Assembly (NCBI GenBank): GCA_025455985.1
Contig: JALOLM010000012.1
Location: 1 to 15,476 of the forward strand
Direction: 5' to 3'
From: Candidatus Nanopelagicales bacterium
GTDB taxonomy: Bacteria; Actinomycetota; Actinomycetes; S36-B12; UBA10799
Length of the DNA stretch: 15,476 nt
In this document: piece by piece, positions 1 to 7,852 of the stretch
Layout: each line of letters starts with the position of its first letter
Numbering within the stretch: the first letter of the stretch is position 1
The notes under the pieces: model-generated
The model's input: only the letters and a program-made list of their open reading frames with translations
Databases searched by the model: none
Told to the model about the DNA's origin: nothing
Position numbers and translations under genes: made by a program

Positions 1-1
1 A

Positions 2-1957
2 TATGCCATCTCGCATGCGTTCGGCGCCGCGTTCGACAACCCGGAACTGGTTGTCGCCTGTGTGGTCGGTGACGGTGAGGCGGAGACCGGGCCCTTGGCG
101 ACCTCGTGGCATTCCAACAAGTTCCTCAACCCTGTGACGGACGGCGCGGTCCTGCCGGTCCTGCATCTCAACGGGTACAAGATCGCCAATCCCACGGTGC
201 TGTCGCGAATACCGCACGAGGAGTTGACCGCGCTGCTTGTCGGGTACGGCTGGAAGCCGCACTTCGTGGAGGGCAGCGACCCCGAACAGATGCACCAACT
301 CATGGCCCACACCCTGGACACGGTAATGTCCGAGATCGACGCGATCCAGCGCGCCGCCCGGGAGGAGGGCCGCACCACCCGGCCGCAGTGGCCGATGATC
401 GTCCTGCGCAGCCCCAAGGGGTGGACGGGGCCGGCCACCGTCGACGGCAAGCAGGTGGAAGGCACGTGGCGCAGTCATCAGGTCCCGTTGCACGACACCC
501 ACAACAATCCGGGACATGCGCGGTTGCTCCAGCAGTGGCTGAAGTCGTACCGCCCGCAGGACCTCTTCGACGAGCAGGGACGGCCCGCGCCGGATCTGCT
601 TGCCATGGCGCCCGAGGGTGACAAGCGGATGTCCGCGCAGCCGTACGCCAATGGTGGCCGGTTGATGACCCAACTGCGGCTGCCCGACTGGATGGACTAC
701 TGCGTGCCGGTCTCGGCACCTGCGACCACCTGGCACGAGCCCACCCGCGTGCTCGGCGGGTTCGTGCGTGACGTGATGCGGGACAACCTCGCTGCGGGCA
801 ACTTCCGGATCTTCGGCCCGGATGAGACCGAGTCGAACCGGCTCGGCGGGGTCCTGGAGGTCACGGGGAAGACCTGGGAGGCGCAGATCCTCGACGAGGA
901 GTGGGATTCCAGCCTGGCCCTCGACGGCCGGGTGATGGAGATCTTGAGCGAGCACACATGCCAGGGCTGGCTTGAGGGCTATCTGCTGACCGGCCGCCAT
1001 GGGATGTTCAGTTGTTACGAGGCCTTCATCCACATCGTCGACTCGATGTTCAACCAGCACGCGAAGTGGCTCAACACCACCCGGGACATCGGTTGGCGAG
1101 CACCTATCTCGTCGCTGAACTACCTGCTCACCTCACACGTGTGGCGCCAGGACCACAACGGCTTCTCCCACCAGGACCCCGGCTTCATCGATCATGTGGT
1201 GAACAAGAAGCCGGATGTGATCCGGGTGTACCTGCCACCGGACACCAACACTCTGCTGTCCACGATGGACCACTGCCTGCGCAGCAAGGACTATGTCAAC
1301 GTCGTGGTGGCCGGCAAGCAGCCGGTTCTGGACATCATGGACGCCCAGCAGGCGCGACTGCACTGCACCCGGGGAATCGGGATCCTCGACTGGGCGAGCA
1401 GCGACGGCGGTGGCGAGCCGGACGTGGTTCTGGCCTGCGCCGGCGACGTGCCGACCATGGAGGTGCTGGCTGCCGCTGCGATCCTCCACGAGAACCTGCC
1501 GGACCTGCGCGTTCGTGTGATCAACGTCGTGGACCTGATGCGTTTGCTGCCGCACAGCGAGCATCCTCACGGTCTTCGCGATTCCGAGTTCGATGCGCTG
1601 TTCACGACGGACAAGCCGGTGATCTTCAACTACCACGGTTATCCGTGGCTGATCCACCGACTGACCTACGCCCGCAACGGCCACGAGAACTTCCACGTGC
1701 GCGGTTACAAGGAGGAAGGCACGACGACGACGCCGTTCGACATGTGCGTGATGAACGACATCGATCGCTTCCACCTGGTGATCGACGTGATCGATCGGGT
1801 TGAGGGCCTGGGCTCCAACGCCGCGGGACTGCGTCAGGACATGGTCGACCGCAGGTTGGCTCACCGCCACTACATCAGGGAGCACGGCGAAGACCCTTCT
1901 GAGATCCGTGACTGGACGTGGCCGTTCGCCGGCGGTGGCCCAACCAGGTCCCGCTAG
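2..1957 (+). CDS. xfp: Phosphoketolase (xylulose-5-phosphate/fructose-6-phosphate), 5' partial
   Basis: Thiamine-diphosphate enzyme that splits xylulose 5-phosphate (often also fructose 6-phosphate) with phosphate, giving acetyl phosphate plus glyceraldehyde 3-phosphate or erythrose 4-phosphate. It is cytosolic and forms the core of the phosphoketolase shunt. The reading frame is open from base 2, so the start is off the left edge: 651 residues are present against roughly 800 in the family. The first visible residues match the second phosphoketolase signature, with FDNP followed by VVGDGEAETGP. Further conserved blocks are SEHTCQGWLEGY, LTGRHGMFSCYEAF (containing the expected catalytic Glu) and QDHNGFSHQDPG. 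The protein ends at a TAG with a normal C-terminus. Acetate kinase and phosphotransacetylase, frequent partners, are not in the window. The next gene is a GTPase with its own promoter, so xfp appears to end its transcription unit. Confidence 0.97.
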   Translation, partial: YAISHAFGAAFDNPELVVACVVGDGEAETGPLATSWHSNKFLNPVTDGAVLPVLHLNGYKIANPTVLSRIPHEELTALLVGYGWKPHFVEGSDPEQMHQLMAHTLDTVMSEIDAIQRAAREEGRTTRPQWPMIVLRSPKGWTGPATVDGKQVEGTWRSHQVPLHDTHNNPGHARLLQQWLKSYRPQDLFDEQGRPAPDLLAMAPEGDKRMSAQPYANGGRLMTQLRLPDWMDYCVPVSAPATTWHEPTRVLGGFVRDVMRDNLAAGNFRIFGPDETESNRLGGVLEVTGKTWEAQILDEEWDSSLALDGRVMEILSEHTCQGWLEGYLLTGRHGMFSCYEAFIHIVDSMFNQHAKWLNTTRDIGWRAPISSLNYLLTSHVWRQDHNGFSHQDPGFIDHVVNKKPDVIRVYLPPDTNTLLSTMDHCLRSKDYVNVVVAGKQPVLDIMDAQQARLHCTRGIGILDWASSDGGGEPDVVLACAGDVPTMEVLAAAAILHENLPDLRVRVINVVDLMRLLPHSEHPHGLRDSEFDALFTTDKPVIFNYHGYPWLIHRLTYARNGHENFHVRGYKEEGTTTTPFDMCVMNDIDRFHLVIDVIDRVEGLGSNAAGLRQDMVDRRLAHRHYIREHGEDPSEIRDWTWPFAGGGPTRSR

Positions 1958-1960
1958 CCA

Positions 1961-1966
1961 TAGCCT
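1961..1966 (+). promoter_or_regulatory. -10 box (TAGCCT) for leaderless GTPase gene
   Basis: TAGCCT fits the actinobacterial TANNNT -10 consensus and ends six bases before the ATG of the GTPase gene. A transcript from it would begin at or next to the start codon. No ribosome binding site lies in the 15-base gap after xfp, which supports leaderless translation. No convincing -35 box was seen. Confidence 0.5.
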
Positions 1967-1972
1967 GAGCAC

Positions 1973-3133
1973 ATGCAGGATTTCGCGTCCGCCGACGTCA
2001 CCCGGATGTACCGGGAGGAGTACGCGCAGGCGTTGAACTCGCTGGGTCGCTTCAACTTGGCGATCTTCGGTAAGACCGGGACCGGCAAGAGCACGTTGGT
2101 CAACGCCATCTTCGGCGAGGACGTGGCGGCCACCGGCTCCGGCCGGCCGGTGACCACCGGACTGGACTACTACGTCCATCCCAGCGGCGTACTGGGGATC
2201 TACGACTCGCGGGGTTTCGAGACCGGTGAGGCCGGTGACCGGATTCTGGCGGCCCTCGAAGAAATCGTCGCCACCACCCGGTCGTACAAACCGGGGGAGC
2301 AGATCCATGTGGCGTGGTACACGCTGCGGTGGAGCGACCGCCGGTTCGAGGACCACCAAGCCGCATTCGTCCGGCGTCTGAGTGAACTCGGGCTGCCGGT
2401 CTTGTTCGTGCTGACCCAGGTGCCGTGCAACCGTGAGGGGGAGATCCATCACGAGGCCGTCGAGTTCGCGCAGTTCATTGCCGGGCTGGGCTTGCCGTTG
2501 GCTGCTGGCGGCAGGGTGTTCTTGACCAACGCCAAGGATGACGCGTTCTTGCAGACAGTGGTCTTCGGTCTGCAGGAGTTGCTCGATGCCACGTTCGACA
2601 CCATCCCCGAGGTAGCTGTCAGCGCGTTGTCCGCCGCGCAGCAGCTGGACTGGGGGCGTAAAAGACAGGCTGCTCAGAAGATCATTAGGGCGAGCGCGTC
2701 GTCTGCCCTGGCCACCGGCGCTACCCCGATTCCGTTCTCCGACGCGGCGATCCTCGTCCCGCTTCAAGTCGCGATGATTGCGCGGCTGACGGCCGCCTAC
2801 GGCAGTCGCCTGGCCTCGGCCCAGTTGGCCTCCCTTGTGGGATCCCTGATGCTGTCCAGTGGCGCGACCACGGCCGGACGCTGGATGGTCTCGTCGCTGC
2901 TGCGCGTCGTGCCTGGTGGCCAACCGGCTGCGATGGTCATCTCGGGGACGGTTGCCGCGAGCATGACCACCGCCATGGGCTGGGCCTGGGTGGCCGTGCT
3001 CGAGCGCTACCTGGTGCGCGGGGACCTCAGCGACGTGGATTCCATTCGCCAGGCTTTCGTCCAGGAGTTCCGGTCCCGGTTCAAGCTCACCTCCCGACAG
3101 GCCAAGGAACTCGAGCGCGGTCCTGGGGCCTGA
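1973..3133 (+). CDS. P-loop GTPase with DUF697-like C-terminal membrane-associated domain
   Basis: A predicted GTPase of the Era/dynamin-like group, 386 residues. The P-loop is GKTGTGKST (residues 33-41), with a Thr-rich G2 candidate at 61-62. DSRGFE (78-83) stands where DxxG is expected. The G4 region reads LTQVP (147-151) instead of NKxD, so the usual guanine-specifying Asp is not visible and nucleotide specificity is less certain. Residues about 225-345 resemble DUF697: a helical Ala-rich segment, TPIPFSDAAILVPLQ, then hydrophobic stretches at about 258-280, 283-300 and 316-345 that could sit in or on the membrane. Such proteins are known from bacterial genomes but their cellular role is poorly defined. 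The gene appears monocistronic: leaderless start after xfp, then the repeat array and a convergent gene. Only the GTPase-plus-DUF697 assignment is firm. Confidence 0.85.
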   Translation: MQDFASADVTRMYREEYAQALNSLGRFNLAIFGKTGTGKSTLVNAIFGEDVAATGSGRPVTTGLDYYVHPSGVLGIYDSRGFETGEAGDRILAALEEIVATTRSYKPGEQIHVAWYTLRWSDRRFEDHQAAFVRRLSELGLPVLFVLTQVPCNREGEIHHEAVEFAQFIAGLGLPLAAGGRVFLTNAKDDAFLQTVVFGLQELLDATFDTIPEVAVSALSAAQQLDWGRKRQAAQKIIRASASSALATGATPIPFSDAAILVPLQVAMIARLTAAYGSRLASAQLASLVGSLMLSSGATTAGRWMVSSLLRVVPGGQPAAMVISGTVAASMTTAMGWAWVAVLERYLVRGDLSDVDSIRQAFVQEFRSRFKLTSRQAKELERGPGA

Positions 3134-3142
3134 ACGGCGTCC

Positions 3143-3275
3143 GTTGGTTGACGTTCGTGCAGTTGGTTGGGGTTCGTGCAGTTGGTTGACGTCTGTCGCT
3201 GTTTGAACATCAACCAACTACCTGAACGTCAACCAACTACCTGAACGTCAACCAACTACCTGAACGTCAACCAAC
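3143..3275. repeat. Inverted array of 19-bp repeats between convergent genes
   Basis: Three copies of GTTGGTTGACG start at 3143, 3162 and 3181, spaced exactly 19 bp; the middle copy has GG for AC. Four inverted copies ending in CAACCAAC end at 3218, 3237, 3256 and 3275, also spaced 19 bp. The eight bases between cores are TTCGTGCA on the left and TACCTGAA on the right, so each arm is a separate tandem array of one shared core. The innermost pair (3181-3192 with 3207-3218) forms a stem with one mismatch and a 14-base loop. The longer arms could form a larger cruciform or RNA hairpin. It fills nearly the whole gap between the ends of the GTPase and acyltransferase genes, the right place for a bidirectional terminator, but no T-tract is present. 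Confidence 0.9.
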
Positions 3276-3290
3276 GGCGGCGATGGCGGC

Positions 3291-4793
3291 CTACTTCTTG
3301 TCGCTGGCGGGCTTCTTGGCAGGCGCCTTCTTGGCTGCAGGCGCTTTCTTAGCGGCCGGAGCCTTCTTCGCCGCAGGAGCCGCCTTCGCAGGAGCGGCTG
3401 GCGGGACTCCCACCGAGACCACCTCAGCCATCCCCGCCTTGAGGTCTGCGACGAGTTCCTGAGGGTCGGGCACGGCAAGGGTGTCGATGTTGACGCCGAT
3501 CTGGGCGACGCCGTTGTACGACATCAGGGCGCAGTTGACCGCGGCTCCGGCCTTGGGCGCGTACGGCAACATGCGCAGGATCTGCGAGCCCGCGAAGTAC
3601 ACGGGGATCGGCGGGCCCGGCACGTTGGTGGCCACGAAGTCCGTGCCCTTCATGAGACCGCCGGCCACCACCGTGGAAATCGAACGGGGCAGCATGGTCA
3701 ACAGGCGGAACACCTGATCGGTCAGTACGGCGGCCGGCTCGGTGCGGGCCTGGCGAAGTACTGGATGCAGTTGCTGGATGCGCTTGGCCGGGTCGGCCTC
3801 GTTCATGGGCACCGGGAACCGCGCGGGTACCCATGAGTTCCCCTGAGCGCCGGCGTCACCAGGGCTGCGCAGGTTGACCGGCATGTTCACGCGCAGGGCG
3901 TCGGGGATGGTGCCGTGACGGTCGTGGTAGCGGCGCAGGCCGCCGACGACCCCAGCGACAAATGCGTCGTTGAGGGTGCCACGACCAGCCTTGCCGGCCT
4001 TCTTCAAATCGTCGAGCGGGACGTCGATCAGGTCGAAGTACACCGACAGCGAACGCTCGCCGAACACCGTGGACATAGGTTCTGAGGCCGGCGCCAGCAT
4101 CCGCGACAGCGATGCGGCCATCTCACCAGCTGAGGTCGCCATGCCGATCGGATCAGTCACGGCGTCCTTGACGAAGTCGGTTCCCGTCCCGAGCGCACTG
4201 CGCACGTCGGACACCGTCGTGCGTGCTTGGAAGTCCACGCCCTGGCGGATCCGATCGCTGAAGGAGGCGGTCTCGCCCTTGGGCTTCGAGGGCATCGGTC
4301 CCAGATCGGCGCCTGCCCGGTCGAAGTCGAACAGCAGAGCTGCCATCTGCAGGCCACCGATGCCATCGGTGACCGAGTGGTGGATCTTGGTGATGAACGC
4401 CGCCTGGTCGTCCTTCAACCCCGTGAGCAGTGCCATCTCCCATAGTGGGCGGGCCCGGTCGAAGTCGCCCTCGGCCATCTGCTCGGCCATGGTGAAGACG
4501 GGACGCATGGTGCCGTCCGGGTTGGGAACACTGACCCACCGCAGGTGGTAGTCCATGTCGAAGTTCGGGTCGATCTCCCACCGCGGAGGAGCCAGGCTCA
4601 AGGGGTTGCCGACAGCGCGCTGGCGCAGTTTGGGGATCATGCGGGTCATCCGCTCAATGCGGTCCCGGACGACGGCCTCGTCGGGTTCCTTGTCGAGCAG
4701 GATCACCAACGTGATCACCGAGCGCAGTAGCGGGTCCTCTTCCACCCCGTACATCACTGCGTCGGCCCAGTCCATGCGCGGGTCGTCTGACAC
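3291..4793 (-). CDS. Wax ester synthase / diacylglycerol O-acyltransferase (WS/DGAT) with Lys-Ala-Pro tail
   Basis: Transfers acyl groups from acyl-CoA to long-chain alcohols or diacylglycerol, making wax esters or triacylglycerol storage lipid; usually membrane or lipid-droplet associated. The catalytic motif HHSVTDG is at residues 138-144. Other family blocks are PLWEMALLTGL (about 116-126), LNDAFVAGVVGGLRRY, MPVNLRSPGD and NVPGPPIPVYF. The GTG start is chosen because AGGAGG lies four bases upstream and the product starts SDDPRMDWADAVMY, as usual for the family. It gives 500 residues; an in-frame upstream extension lacks family similarity. The last 40 residues are a low-complexity AAKKAP repeat ending in KKPASDKK, uncommon in WS/DGATs and resembling histone-like basic tails. 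The gene is divergent from the acyl-CoA dehydrogenase operon and shares a 175-bp upstream region with it. Substrate choice cannot be told from sequence. Confidence 0.93.
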   Translation of the reverse strand: MSDDPRMDWADAVMYGVEEDPLLRSVITLVILLDKEPDEAVVRDRIERMTRMIPKLRQRAVGNPLSLAPPRWEIDPNFDMDYHLRWVSVPNPDGTMRPVFTMAEQMAEGDFDRARPLWEMALLTGLKDDQAAFITKIHHSVTDGIGGLQMAALLFDFDRAGADLGPMPSKPKGETASFSDRIRQGVDFQARTTVSDVRSALGTGTDFVKDAVTDPIGMATSAGEMAASLSRMLAPASEPMSTVFGERSLSVYFDLIDVPLDDLKKAGKAGRGTLNDAFVAGVVGGLRRYHDRHGTIPDALRVNMPVNLRSPGDAGAQGNSWVPARFPVPMNEADPAKRIQQLHPVLRQARTEPAAVLTDQVFRLLTMLPRSISTVVAGGLMKGTDFVATNVPGPPIPVYFAGSQILRMLPYAPKAGAAVNCALMSYNGVAQIGVNIDTLAVPDPQELVADLKAGMAEVVSVGVPPAAPAKAAPAAKKAPAAKKAPAAKKAPAKKPASDKK

Positions 4794-4797
4794 GTTT

Positions 4798-4803
4798 CCT
4801 CCT
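4798..4803 (-). promoter_or_regulatory. Ribosome binding site AGGAGG fixing the WS/DGAT start
   Basis: A perfect AGGAGG on the minus strand, followed by AAAC and the GTG start. It is the strongest Shine-Dalgarno in the window and supports this start over the longer in-frame extension, which lacks one. Confidence 0.8.
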
Positions 4804-4956
4804 GTGCTTCGCGGTGAGGCCATTGTTCCCAAATCCGGGCATTTCCGCTCGCTGATCACCGGAATCGGACAGGTAGTGCGTGGGCGCCGGTGGACCACAG
4901 AGTGCTCCGGCGGCACAGGGTTCTGCAGGGGAGACCCCGATCAGTCACTGCGGCAA

Positions 4957-4962
4957 TAGGAT
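4957..4962 (+). promoter_or_regulatory. -10 box (TAGGAT) for leaderless acyl-CoA dehydrogenase operon
   Basis: TAGGAT fits TANNNT and ends six bases before the GTG start, with no Shine-Dalgarno between, so a leaderless mRNA is predicted. No clear -35 box is visible 16-18 bases upstream. The rest of the 175-bp gap toward the acyltransferase gene holds no ORF, and I see no clear operator in it. Confidence 0.5.
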
Positions 4963-4968
4963 CGTCGG

Positions 4969-6180
4969 GTGGACTTCGAACACAGCCCGAAGGCGACTGA
5001 GTACCGTGACCGACTGGCCGAGTTCATGGACGCCGAGGTGCTTCCCGCCGAGCCGGTGTACGCCGAGCAACTGATCGAATCCGCCCGCGCGGGCACACCC
5101 CATGTGTCGCCGCCGGTGATCGAGGAACTCAAGCGAAAAGCCCGCGACCGGGGGCTGTGGAACCTGTTCCTGCCGCAGGAGTCAGGTCTCACGGTCACCG
5201 ACTACGCGCCGCTGGCCGAACTCACCGGTCGCAGCCCGCATCTGGCCCCGGAGGCGCTCAACTGCAGTGCGCCCGACACGGGGAACATGGAGGTGCTGCA
5301 CATGTTCGGCACCCCTGAACAGAAGCAGCAGTGGCTCGAACCCCTGCTCGACGGCCGAATCCGAAGCGGCTTTGCCATGACTGAGCCGGCGGTGGCCTCC
5401 TCGGATGCGACCAACATCGAAACGCGAATTTCGCCCGACGGGGATGACTACATCATCAATGGCCGCAAGTGGTGGACCACCGGCGCGATGGACCCGCGCT
5501 GCGCGATCCTGATCCTGATGGGAAAGACGGACCCCGATGCCGATGCCCATCGCCAGCAGAGCATGGTGCTTGTCCCCACCAACACCCCGGGTGTGAACAT
5601 CGAGCGCAACTTGACGGTCTTCGGCTATTCCGAGCAACCCGGCCACGCCGAGATCTCCTTCACCGATGTCCGGGTTCCCAAGACGAACCTGATCGCGTCG
5701 GAGGGGATGGGTTTCGCCATCGCTCAGGCACGGCTTGGACCCGGGCGTGTGCACCACTGCATGCGCGCAATCGGAATGGCCGAGCGGGCGCTGGAGATGA
5801 TGTGCCAGCGGTCGGTCTCGCGGGTCGCGTTCGGCAAGCCGCTAGCCAGCCAGGGTGTGATGCGCGAGTGGATAGCCCGATCACGGCTAGCCATCGACCA
5901 AGCCCGACTGCTGGTGTTGCAGACCGCCTGGGTGATCGACCGCGACGGCGCGAAGGCGGCCCGCCAGCAGATCGCGGGGATCAAGGCCGTGGTCCCGCAG
6001 ATGGCCCTGGACGTTGTGGACCGCGCGATCCAGGCCCATGGCGGCGCCGGGGTCAGTCAGTCCACGCCCCTTGCCGAGATGTGGGCTGGACTGCGCACCC
6101 TGCGACTGGCCGATGGGCCCGACGAGGTGCATCTGCGCGACGTCGCCCGCCTGGAACTGAAGGGATACACACATGGCTGA
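4969..6180 (+). CDS. Acyl-CoA dehydrogenase, ACAD10/ACAD11-like
   Basis: FAD-dependent acyl-CoA dehydrogenase of 403 residues, full length for the family. These enzymes oxidise acyl-CoA to 2-enoyl-CoA and pass electrons to electron transfer flavoprotein. Visible blocks are FAMTEP (135-140), GRKWWTTGA (165-173), RVAFGKPL (285-292), QAHGGAGVS (355-363) and ADGPDEVH (381-388). The WW in the GRKWW block and ADGPDEVH near the end are typical of the ACAD10/11 branch. The GTG start follows a TAGGAT -10 box by six bases. Its stop lies inside the start of the next gene, a kinase-like protein, so the two are translationally coupled. In ACAD11 the same two domains are fused in one chain. That supports a role in degrading unusual, possibly 4-hydroxylated, fatty acids instead of ordinary beta-oxidation, but this is inference. 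Confidence 0.93.
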   Translation: MDFEHSPKATEYRDRLAEFMDAEVLPAEPVYAEQLIESARAGTPHVSPPVIEELKRKARDRGLWNLFLPQESGLTVTDYAPLAELTGRSPHLAPEALNCSAPDTGNMEVLHMFGTPEQKQQWLEPLLDGRIRSGFAMTEPAVASSDATNIETRISPDGDDYIINGRKWWTTGAMDPRCAILILMGKTDPDADAHRQQSMVLVPTNTPGVNIERNLTVFGYSEQPGHAEISFTDVRVPKTNLIASEGMGFAIAQARLGPGRVHHCMRAIGMAERALEMMCQRSVSRVAFGKPLASQGVMREWIARSRLAIDQARLLVLQTAWVIDRDGAKAARQQIAGIKAVVPQMALDVVDRAIQAHGGAGVSQSTPLAEMWAGLRTLRLADGPDEVHLRDVARLELKGYTHG

Positions 6181-7207
6181 GTTCCATGGTCGCGAGCAGG
6201 ACGGCTTCGACCTCGACGCCCTCGACCAGTGGTTGGCCCGCGACGTCCCGCAGGCCGGTGCACTCCAGGTCGTCACACAGTTCTCAGGTGGCGCCTCCAA
6301 CCTCACGTTTCTGGTCGAGGGCACCGACCAATCGGTGGTTCTGCGGACCTCGCCGGCCGGACGCAAGGCTGCCTCGGCCCACGACATGGTGCGCGAGGCG
6401 CAGTTGCTCCGGGGGCTGCGCCCGCAGTTCAGCCGGGTTCCGCAGGTGTACGCCGTTGCCGGTGAGGAGTCACCGATCGGGCGGCCGGCATTCATGTGCG
6501 AGTACGTATCCGGGGAGATCCTGCGCCGGGATCTGCCCGACGGTGCCCCCGTGGCGGCCATGGCGCAGACGTTCATCTCCACCCTGGTCGAACTGCATTC
6601 GGTGGATGCCTCGGTGCCAGAGCTCGCGGCGTTCAACAAGGGCCGGGGTTACGTCCGTCGCCAGGTCGAGGGATGGAACGCCCGCTACCGGCAGGCGCGT
6701 ACCGATGATGTCCCCGACGCGGAGTCCGTGATGGCCTGGCTGGATGCCCGGCAGCCGGCCGATGTCGCATCCTGTGTCATCCACAACGACTGGCGTTTCG
6801 ACAACATGGTGCTGGACCCGAACGACCTGTCGAGCATCAAGGCGGTACTGGACTGGGAGTTGGCCACTGTGGGCGACCCGTTCATGGATCTCGGTTCGGC
6901 GATGGCCTACTGGGTGGAACCCGGCGACGACGCCGGCATGCAGGCCTTCCGCCGCCAGCCCAGCAATGCAGCCGGCATGCCCACCCGCGATGAGTTCGTC
7001 GACCGGTACTGCGAACTGGCCGGGCGCCCCCGGCCCGACTGGCTGTTCTACGAGGTCTACGGTCTCTTCCGCCTGGCCGGGATCGCCCAGCAGATCTGGT
7101 ACCGGTACTACCACGGCCAGACCACCAACCCCGCCTTCGCGATGTTCGGTCCGGCGGTGTCTTTCCTGGTCGCGCGGTGCGAGCGGCTCATCGCGTCCAG
7201 CGGCTGA
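6173..7207 (+). CDS. APH-fold phosphotransferase, ACAD11-type hydroxyacyl-CoA kinase candidate
   Basis: 344 residues of the aminoglycoside phosphotransferase/choline kinase fold. The glycine-rich FSGGASNLTF (37-46) and LRTSP (57-61) mark the N-lobe. HNDWRFDN (204-211) is the catalytic loop, with Asn replacing the Gly of HGD, and LDWELATVGDP (226-236) carries the metal-binding Asp. YRYYHGQTTNPAF (310-322) fits the ACAD10/11-type kinase family, not antibiotic resistance enzymes. Its ATG overlaps the dehydrogenase stop by 8 bp. In ACAD10/11 and the Pseudomonas levulinate pathway, an APH-type kinase phosphorylates a 4-hydroxyacyl-CoA so that a partner dehydrogenase can remove the oxygen. The operon layout suggests the same chemistry, but the substrate is unproven. 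Often auto-annotated only as a phosphotransferase family protein. Confidence 0.9.
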   Translation: MAEFHGREQDGFDLDALDQWLARDVPQAGALQVVTQFSGGASNLTFLVEGTDQSVVLRTSPAGRKAASAHDMVREAQLLRGLRPQFSRVPQVYAVAGEESPIGRPAFMCEYVSGEILRRDLPDGAPVAAMAQTFISTLVELHSVDASVPELAAFNKGRGYVRRQVEGWNARYRQARTDDVPDAESVMAWLDARQPADVASCVIHNDWRFDNMVLDPNDLSSIKAVLDWELATVGDPFMDLGSAMAYWVEPGDDAGMQAFRRQPSNAAGMPTRDEFVDRYCELAGRPRPDWLFYEVYGLFRLAGIAQQIWYRYYHGQTTNPAFAMFGPAVSFLVARCERLIASSG

Positions 7208-7249
7208 GCGCGGTCGTCACAGGAGCACGGGCAGCGCGTGGGCAGCCGG

Positions 7250-7255
7250 TAGCGT
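7250..7255 (+). promoter_or_regulatory. -10 box (TAGCGT) for coiled-coil protein gene
   Basis: TAGCGT fits TANNNT. Transcription starting near 7262 would give a leader of about 22 bases containing AGAAAGG before the ATG. No clear -35 box. It suggests that the three-gene block starts here and not from the upstream kinase operon. Confidence 0.35.
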
Positions 7256-7283
7256 GGTGACGCAGACGACAGAAAGGCCGGAC

Positions 7284-7847
7284 ATGGCGCAGGTGCGGCA
7301 AGAATCGGGCGCGAAGTTCACCTCGGTGCAGCGCTGGCAGATCGCGGTTGCGGTTCTGGCGGTGTTGACGCTCACTCTGCTGCTGATCAATGTCGTCCTG
7401 CGGTCAAGAATCGACGCCGCAAGGACCGCCGAGGCGCAGGCGGTGGCGGCAGCCGAGGATCTGCGCTCGGAGAACGCCGATGTTGTCCGCCGCAACGAGC
7501 AGTTGCTCACCCAGCTGTCCAGTTCCAATGAGAAGTTGTCGGGCCTCATTGATCGCCTCAACCTGACCAAGAAACAACTGTCGGCGGCGCAGGCGGATGT
7601 CACGCGCCAAGTGGCATCCCAGCGCATCGCAGAGCGGGCAGCCCGGCAGGCCGACACGGCTGCTCGCAAGGCTCGCGCGCGAGCGGCGGCGTTGCGATTC
7701 CAACTGGCCAACGCCCAGACGTGTTCGGCGGCAGGGATCAAGGCTCTTGCACAGATCCACTCGGGCCCGGACATCGAAACCGGTGCCACTGCGGCCGCCG
7801 ACACCTTGGAGTCGGTGCTGCCGGCCTGCCGCGCCGGCCTGCGCTGA
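7284..7847 (+). CDS. Single-pass membrane protein with coiled coil, unknown function
   Basis: A 187-residue protein I do not recognise. Residues 1-19 are a short cytoplasmic segment and 20-38 a strongly hydrophobic helix. Residues about 44-143 are rich in Ala, Glu, Gln, Arg and Leu with heptad-like spacing (for example ENADVVRRNEQLLTQL), predicting a long coiled coil, probably outside the membrane. The C-terminal part is less regular and has the only two cysteines, C147 and C182, which could form a disulfide. The ATG is preceded by AGAAAGG at normal spacing; a longer in-frame extension overlaps the kinase gene and is rejected. A Nudix-NYN gene follows 5 bases after the stop, so co-transcription is likely. 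A cell-envelope scaffold is possible, but nothing in the sequence proves it. Confidence 0.82.
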   Translation: MAQVRQESGAKFTSVQRWQIAVAVLAVLTLTLLLINVVLRSRIDAARTAEAQAVAAAEDLRSENADVVRRNEQLLTQLSSSNEKLSGLIDRLNLTKKQLSAAQADVTRQVASQRIAERAARQADTAARKARARAAALRFQLANAQTCSAAGIKALAQIHSGPDIETGATAAADTLESVLPACRAGLR

Positions 7848-7852
7848 GGGTC

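Noticed and set aside
1133..3217. Minus-strand open frame of 694 codons
   Set aside because: It runs antisense to xfp and the GTPase, both with clear motifs, starts inside the repeat array and has no family similarity; long antisense frames are expected at this GC.
3143..3275. CRISPR array
   Set aside because: The period is only 19 bp, linkers are identical within each arm, and copies invert; there are no unique spacers or cas genes.
5469..6731. Plus-strand open frame of 420 codons
   Set aside because: Out-of-frame shadow of the dehydrogenase and kinase genes with Arg/Pro-rich low-complexity composition.
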